Positions 59,993 through 64,000 of a stretch of DNA of 64,000 nucleotides are shown piece after piece. Position numbers and translations under genes: made by a program. The stretch's first letter is position 1. Each line of letters opens with the position of its first letter. The notes under the pieces are model-generated. The model was not told the DNA's origin. It was given only the letters and a program-made list of their open reading frames with translations, and made no database searches. The DNA is from Bacteroidetes bacterium HGW-Bacteroidetes-5 (GTDB lineage: Bacteria > Bacteroidota > Bacteroidia > Bacteroidales > UBA932): assembly GCA_002842515.1 (NCBI GenBank), contig PHDC01000002.1, forward strand, positions 316,744-380,743, read 5' to 3'.

Positions 59993-62900
59993 TTAGACCG
60001 GAATTCTTACTACAAAGTTGGCTCCCCTTAATTTTTGAGATTTTTCGTAATAGATAGATCCCTGGCTCTGTTCCATTATACTCCTGCATATTGCCAGACC
60101 GAGACCGGTACCTCCGCTCTTGGTGGTAAAGTTTGGTTTGAAAAGCCTGTGAGTAAGACTCTCCGGTACTCCCGGCCCATCGTCCTCTACTCTGACCTCA
60201 TAATAATCTGCACCTCTGTCTACAGTAATGATAATGCTGCCGCCATCCTCCTGCTGCTCTACAGCCTGAACCGCATTTGAAAAGAGATTTACAAAAACTC
60301 TGGTTAGCTGGGTTCTGCGGGCAATTACAAAAGCATCCTTTGCACTACTCTCCATTGTCAGAACAATGTTATCTCTGGTGTTAAAGAGTATAAGCTGCTC
60401 TCTTATTAGTGTGTTAAGATCGAACCTGGTAAGCTCTTCGGAGTAGAATCTTGAGAAGCTGGAAAACTCCCCTGCAGCATCTGCGAGTATATCTATCTGC
60501 TCTATGAGCGAGTTTGCCAAAGAGTCAAATCTGTTTGGCCAATCTTTAACTCCCTGCTCTTTGAGCCTCATCAGATGCTGTATACTAAGCCTCATTGGGG
60601 TTAGAGGATTCTTTATCTCGTGAGCAATCTGCCTTGCCATCTCTCTCCAGGCCTGCTCTCTTTCGCCTGCAGCCAGACGCCGTGTACTCTCATTTACATC
60701 GTCAACCATCTTATTGTAGGCAACAACCAATATCCCAAGTTCGTCCCGGTTGGTATAGTTGATATGCTCCGGTTGCTGGGAAATATCCAGCAGCTCCATT
60801 TTACGGCTGATTTCGGCAAGCGGTTTGGATATGGAGTTGGAGAGCGCCACGCCTCCAAATACCGCTGCTAGCAGCAGAAGCAGATAAATATTAATTATGG
60901 CAGCTATTATTGAAGATGCATCCTTACGGAAGTCACTCTGCCGTGAGAAATACGGAATATTCAGTATTGCTATGAGATTTCCGTCAAGATTAAAGAGCGG
61001 GGCATAAAGAGAGTAGTAAGTGAGATCTCCTATCTTCTCCTTGTTGACAAACTGTTTTTTGTTATTAAAGACAATCTCTTTATAAGCCTGAGGGTTCATT
61101 CGGTATCCCAGAAGATAGCGGTCAAATATCTCTGACCTGGTCGTTTTGAGCAGGAGTCCGTCCGAACGATACACATTAATATCTATCTGTGCAGAGTTGG
61201 AGAGGCTGTTCATTGCCTCTAATAGTTTATAACTGTTAAATTGAGGGTCATTGAAGCGTTGAGCATATTTGCTGTATGCACTCAGTGTACTCTGTACAGA
61301 TGATATCTTCTCCTCCATCTGCTCACGATTGTTCTCTTCAAAATATCTGACAGAGAACCATATACTACCGGCACCCATTGCAAGTAACGCAAAAACCAAT
61401 GAAGATATAATAAGAACCGATATTTTCCAGCGGAACGAGTTTCTCGGAATCGAGAGCAGATAGCTCTTCTGTCTGACACCTATCAGGGATAGTATCATAA
61501 ACGAGAAGAATAGCATCAGGTATGAGAAGGAGACAACATACGGGAAGATGTTTCTCTCCTGTCTGGAGATGATTATAAGATTTTCCGGAGAGATATTGTT
61601 TACAAAATGGATATATCCGTCTCTCTTTTCAACTCTGTAACCAGGCTCGTACTCTTTCTGAGTTGTGATGGGATAGTTATACTCTCCCGAATAGGTGACT
61701 AATCGGTTATTTAGATATTTGGCAAATGAATAGCCCGAAGGAAGGTTATAATTTTCAATCTTTTTATGATCTAGCAGCAGGTCCGGATAACCTATAGATT
61801 CGCGAAGAAATTTACTGTCCAGCTCGATAAAGAGGCGAACCTCCTCCCCATAACTAAAATAGGTAAAGACTCCCATATAGCTTATTCTCCCGTTGAAGTT
61901 ATTCATAAAGGAGAATCTAGAATTCTCTCCAAGCTGCATCCCGTACAGATAGAGCTCTCTGTCAAAAAAGGTGTAACAGTGAACCTGAGGAGCATTCAAA
62001 TCCAAGATATTAGGGATCATCATAGTATTGCTTTTACATACTGTGAGCCTCATATCGTAGCGCTGAAGAATATTCCAAAAATAGGCTTCAGTCAGCCTGC
62101 TGTTAATAATCTGTAAATTTTGATCTAAGCCGACCAACATAGCTATAATTTGATCATTAACAATATTTTTCTCCAATCCTTTAAGTTGGAGCTCCATATT
62201 TAAATCCCTCTCAACAGACATCTTTGTGGTCCAGACCCTGTTTCTGTTAAACTCTTTGTTATAGCCGTAAATACTAACCGTAAACAGTGTGTAGAGTGAG
62301 ATTAGGGTTATAAAGAGTGCAAGCGGCCTCTTGTGAAAAAACGAGTAGCGTCTCTCTCTGCTCAGAAACGGCCGCAGCAATTGCAGAGAGAAGAGCAGAG
62401 CCATAAAGAGCAATCCATAGCTGACATATACCAGTAATGTGTATATTGAGATTCCGTCAATCTTATATAACTCCATTACAATATTGGAGTTAAGAATGAG
62501 AGACCTGATGCTAAAGTGTATATATGGTAAAAGCAGCAGCGGGATTATAAAAAAGAGCCAGCCGAGAAGTACCCTTTTAGTGGAGCCGGCTTTCATCACA
62601 GCAAGCGCAATGCTTCTTCGTACCATAAACAGAGCCATAAGAAGCAGGTAGATGAGAATATTGTTTATAAGAAGATCTGCCAGAGAGTTGAAAAGTCCAA
62701 AATCTGCATAAAGATTGGGCGAAAATATCTCCATATCTCCCTGCATCTGCCTCGATTGATAAAGCGCTACAAGCCTAACAACTACAAGGCCGGAAGCTGT
62801 TAAGAAAAACTCTTTAATCCCCCGTTTGTACTGAAGGTTTGAGAAAAGTGCAGCAATGGCAAAGAGAATTGCAAACCAGCGCAGAATAATTCCTGCCTGA

Positions 62901-63562
62901 GAAGACTTTACAGGAAGATTCTTAATGACAGAGAAGAGTACTCCGCCATCTTTGCCGTGAACAATATAGGACTCGTCAAATGTCACCGGCACTATAGAGA
63001 ATTGTCTCCTAAGCGAGAAATTGGGGTTTATCTTATTATTAAGAATAGTGTTCTCGGTAGGATAGTCGGTCTGAACCAGCAGGGCAGTGATAACTGTCTG
63101 ATTGTTCCTTGAATATATATTAACGATGTACCAGGCAGATCCCAGACTCACATACTGCTCCGAAACTCCCAGATATGCCAGGGGAGTATTTGTAACAACT
63201 GTACTATTGAGGTGGTTAAGAGTGTAGCCGAATGTAAAAAGGTCTATATCGTCATTAGATATTGGAAGTTGATTGGCCCAGGAGTGAAGGGTATTGTCAA
63301 AATATCTGTAGATGACCATATCTTCGGGAAGCTCCTCGTCAAAAGATAGAAACTGGTCAGTTGGGTGTTTTATTGTCTTTACGGCGAACTCTTCAAGCAG
63401 CTTTTGCCTTTTATGAATTCGGCTCTCCAAATTTGAGACCTCCCTGTCCATAGAGTCTGTAGACGAGAACTCCATAAAGGAGGCAATTGTCATCCCCAGG
63501 ACACATATCCAAAGAATGGAGGTTCTTTTTCTTATCGAGTATTTAATACTTCTCCTTATCAT
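59993..63562 (-). CDS. Large membrane sensor histidine kinase (NtrY-like, HAMP-HisKA-HATPase)
   Basis: Multiple TM segments; HAMP; WREMARQIAHEIKNPLTPMRLSIQHLMRL H-box; GGTGLGLAICRSIMEQS. Confidence 0.85.
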   Translation of the reverse strand: MIRRSIKYSIRKRTSILWICVLGMTIASFMEFSSTDSMDREVSNLESRIHKRQKLLEEFAVKTIKHPTDQFLSFDEELPEDMVIYRYFDNTLHSWANQLPISNDDIDLFTFGYTLNHLNSTVVTNTPLAYLGVSEQYVSLGSAWYIVNIYSRNNQTVITALLVQTDYPTENTILNNKINPNFSLRRQFSIVPVTFDESYIVHGKDGGVLFSVIKNLPVKSSQAGIILRWFAILFAIAALFSNLQYKRGIKEFFLTASGLVVVRLVALYQSRQMQGDMEIFSPNLYADFGLFNSLADLLINNILIYLLLMALFMVRRSIALAVMKAGSTKRVLLGWLFFIIPLLLLPYIHFSIRSLILNSNIVMELYKIDGISIYTLLVYVSYGLLFMALLFSLQLLRPFLSRERRYSFFHKRPLALFITLISLYTLFTVSIYGYNKEFNRNRVWTTKMSVERDLNMELQLKGLEKNIVNDQIIAMLVGLDQNLQIINSRLTEAYFWNILQRYDMRLTVCKSNTMMIPNILDLNAPQVHCYTFFDRELYLYGMQLGENSRFSFMNNFNGRISYMGVFTYFSYGEEVRLFIELDSKFLRESIGYPDLLLDHKKIENYNLPSGYSFAKYLNNRLVTYSGEYNYPITTQKEYEPGYRVEKRDGYIHFVNNISPENLIIISRQERNIFPYVVSFSYLMLFFSFMILSLIGVRQKSYLLSIPRNSFRWKISVLIISSLVFALLAMGAGSIWFSVRYFEENNREQMEEKISSVQSTLSAYSKYAQRFNDPQFNSYKLLEAMNSLSNSAQIDINVYRSDGLLLKTTRSEIFDRYLLGYRMNPQAYKEIVFNNKKQFVNKEKIGDLTYYSLYAPLFNLDGNLIAILNIPYFSRQSDFRKDASSIIAAIINIYLLLLLAAVFGGVALSNSISKPLAEISRKMELLDISQQPEHINYTNRDELGILVVAYNKMVDDVNESTRRLAAGEREQAWREMARQIAHEIKNPLTPMRLSIQHLMRLKEQGVKDWPNRFDSLANSLIEQIDILADAAGEFSSFSRFYSEELTRFDLNTLIREQLILFNTRDNIVLTMESSAKDAFVIARRTQLTRVFVNLFSNAVQAVEQQEDGGSIIITVDRGADYYEVRVEDDGPGVPESLTHRLFKPNFTTKSGGTGLGLAICRSIMEQSQGSIYYEKSQKLRGANFVVRIPV

Positions 63563-64000
63563 CTATTTATGGTGATAGGGTTCCCCTTTTATTATTGTAA
63601 AAGCTCTGTAGAGCTGTTCCAAAAAAATAACTCTTACCATCTGGTGAGAGAATGTCATCCTGGAGAGCGAAATCTTGTCATTTGATCTTTTATATACGGC
63701 ATCAGAAAATCCGTATGCTCCCCCTACCGCAAAAACTATCTTTTTTATACCCCGCACGCTCCACCTCTCGACTCTTAACGCAAAATCCTCCGAAGTAAGT
63801 TGCACTCCCCTCTCATCAAGTAGTACCAGCTCATCTGTCTCTGCCAGGTTTTTCAAAATTTGTTCTCCCTCTTTTTCTTTTATCTGCTCTTTGGAGAGTG
63901 ATGATGAATTTTTTATTTCCGGAATCTCTTTTTTTGAATAGGAAGTATAGTGTTTAAGCCTCTCTTCATAAAGAGAGATGCCCTCCTTGAGGTAGGCTGC
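63563..64000 (-). CDS. rlmH: 23S rRNA (pseudouridine1915-N3)-methyltransferase RlmH, partial (5' end outside window)
   Basis: Frame open to window end (AAYLKEGISLYEERLKHYTSYSKKEIPEIK...); LVLLDERGVQLTSEDFA; FAVGGAYGFSDAVY; EQLYRAFTIIKGEPYHH. Confidence 0.95.
   Translation of the reverse strand, partial: AAYLKEGISLYEERLKHYTSYSKKEIPEIKNSSSLSKEQIKEKEGEQILKNLAETDELVLLDERGVQLTSEDFALRVERWSVRGIKKIVFAVGGAYGFSDAVYKRSNDKISLSRMTFSHQMVRVIFLEQLYRAFTIIKGEPYHHK

Overview
The window is a gene-dense stretch of a Bacteroidota chromosome, probably Bacteroidales-like judging from gene content and promoter style. Most of it is ordinary: sucD, ferritin, the rmlACDB dTDP-rhamnose operon, copA, proline dehydrogenase, lspA-dksA-like-ileS, greA, ribF, a glycogen cluster, xseAB, engB, prs, nadE, der and rlmH. 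Accessory parts: (1) a C39-peptidase ABC exporter (34151-36220) followed by two small overlapping ORFs (36319-36507 and 36507-36722) that look like double-glycine-leader precursors, each with a GxxxG motif in the predicted core, then TolC and membrane-fusion genes; I read this as a candidate two-peptide bacteriocin/microcin system with its own type I secretion route and it is my main candidate for an undescribed system. (2) A well-structured intergenic ncRNA candidate at about 427-605 ending in an intrinsic terminator. (3) A 134-bp-period palindromic repeat array plus a nested hairpin cluster abutting tRNA-Ser(TGA) at 26830-27400. (4) A carotenoid cluster that includes a glycosyltransferase and an acyltransferase (15182-21697). 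(5) A 967-aa lipoprotein with a short collagen-like Gly-Ala-Thr repeat. Product names come from reading protein motifs by eye; no database search was run.
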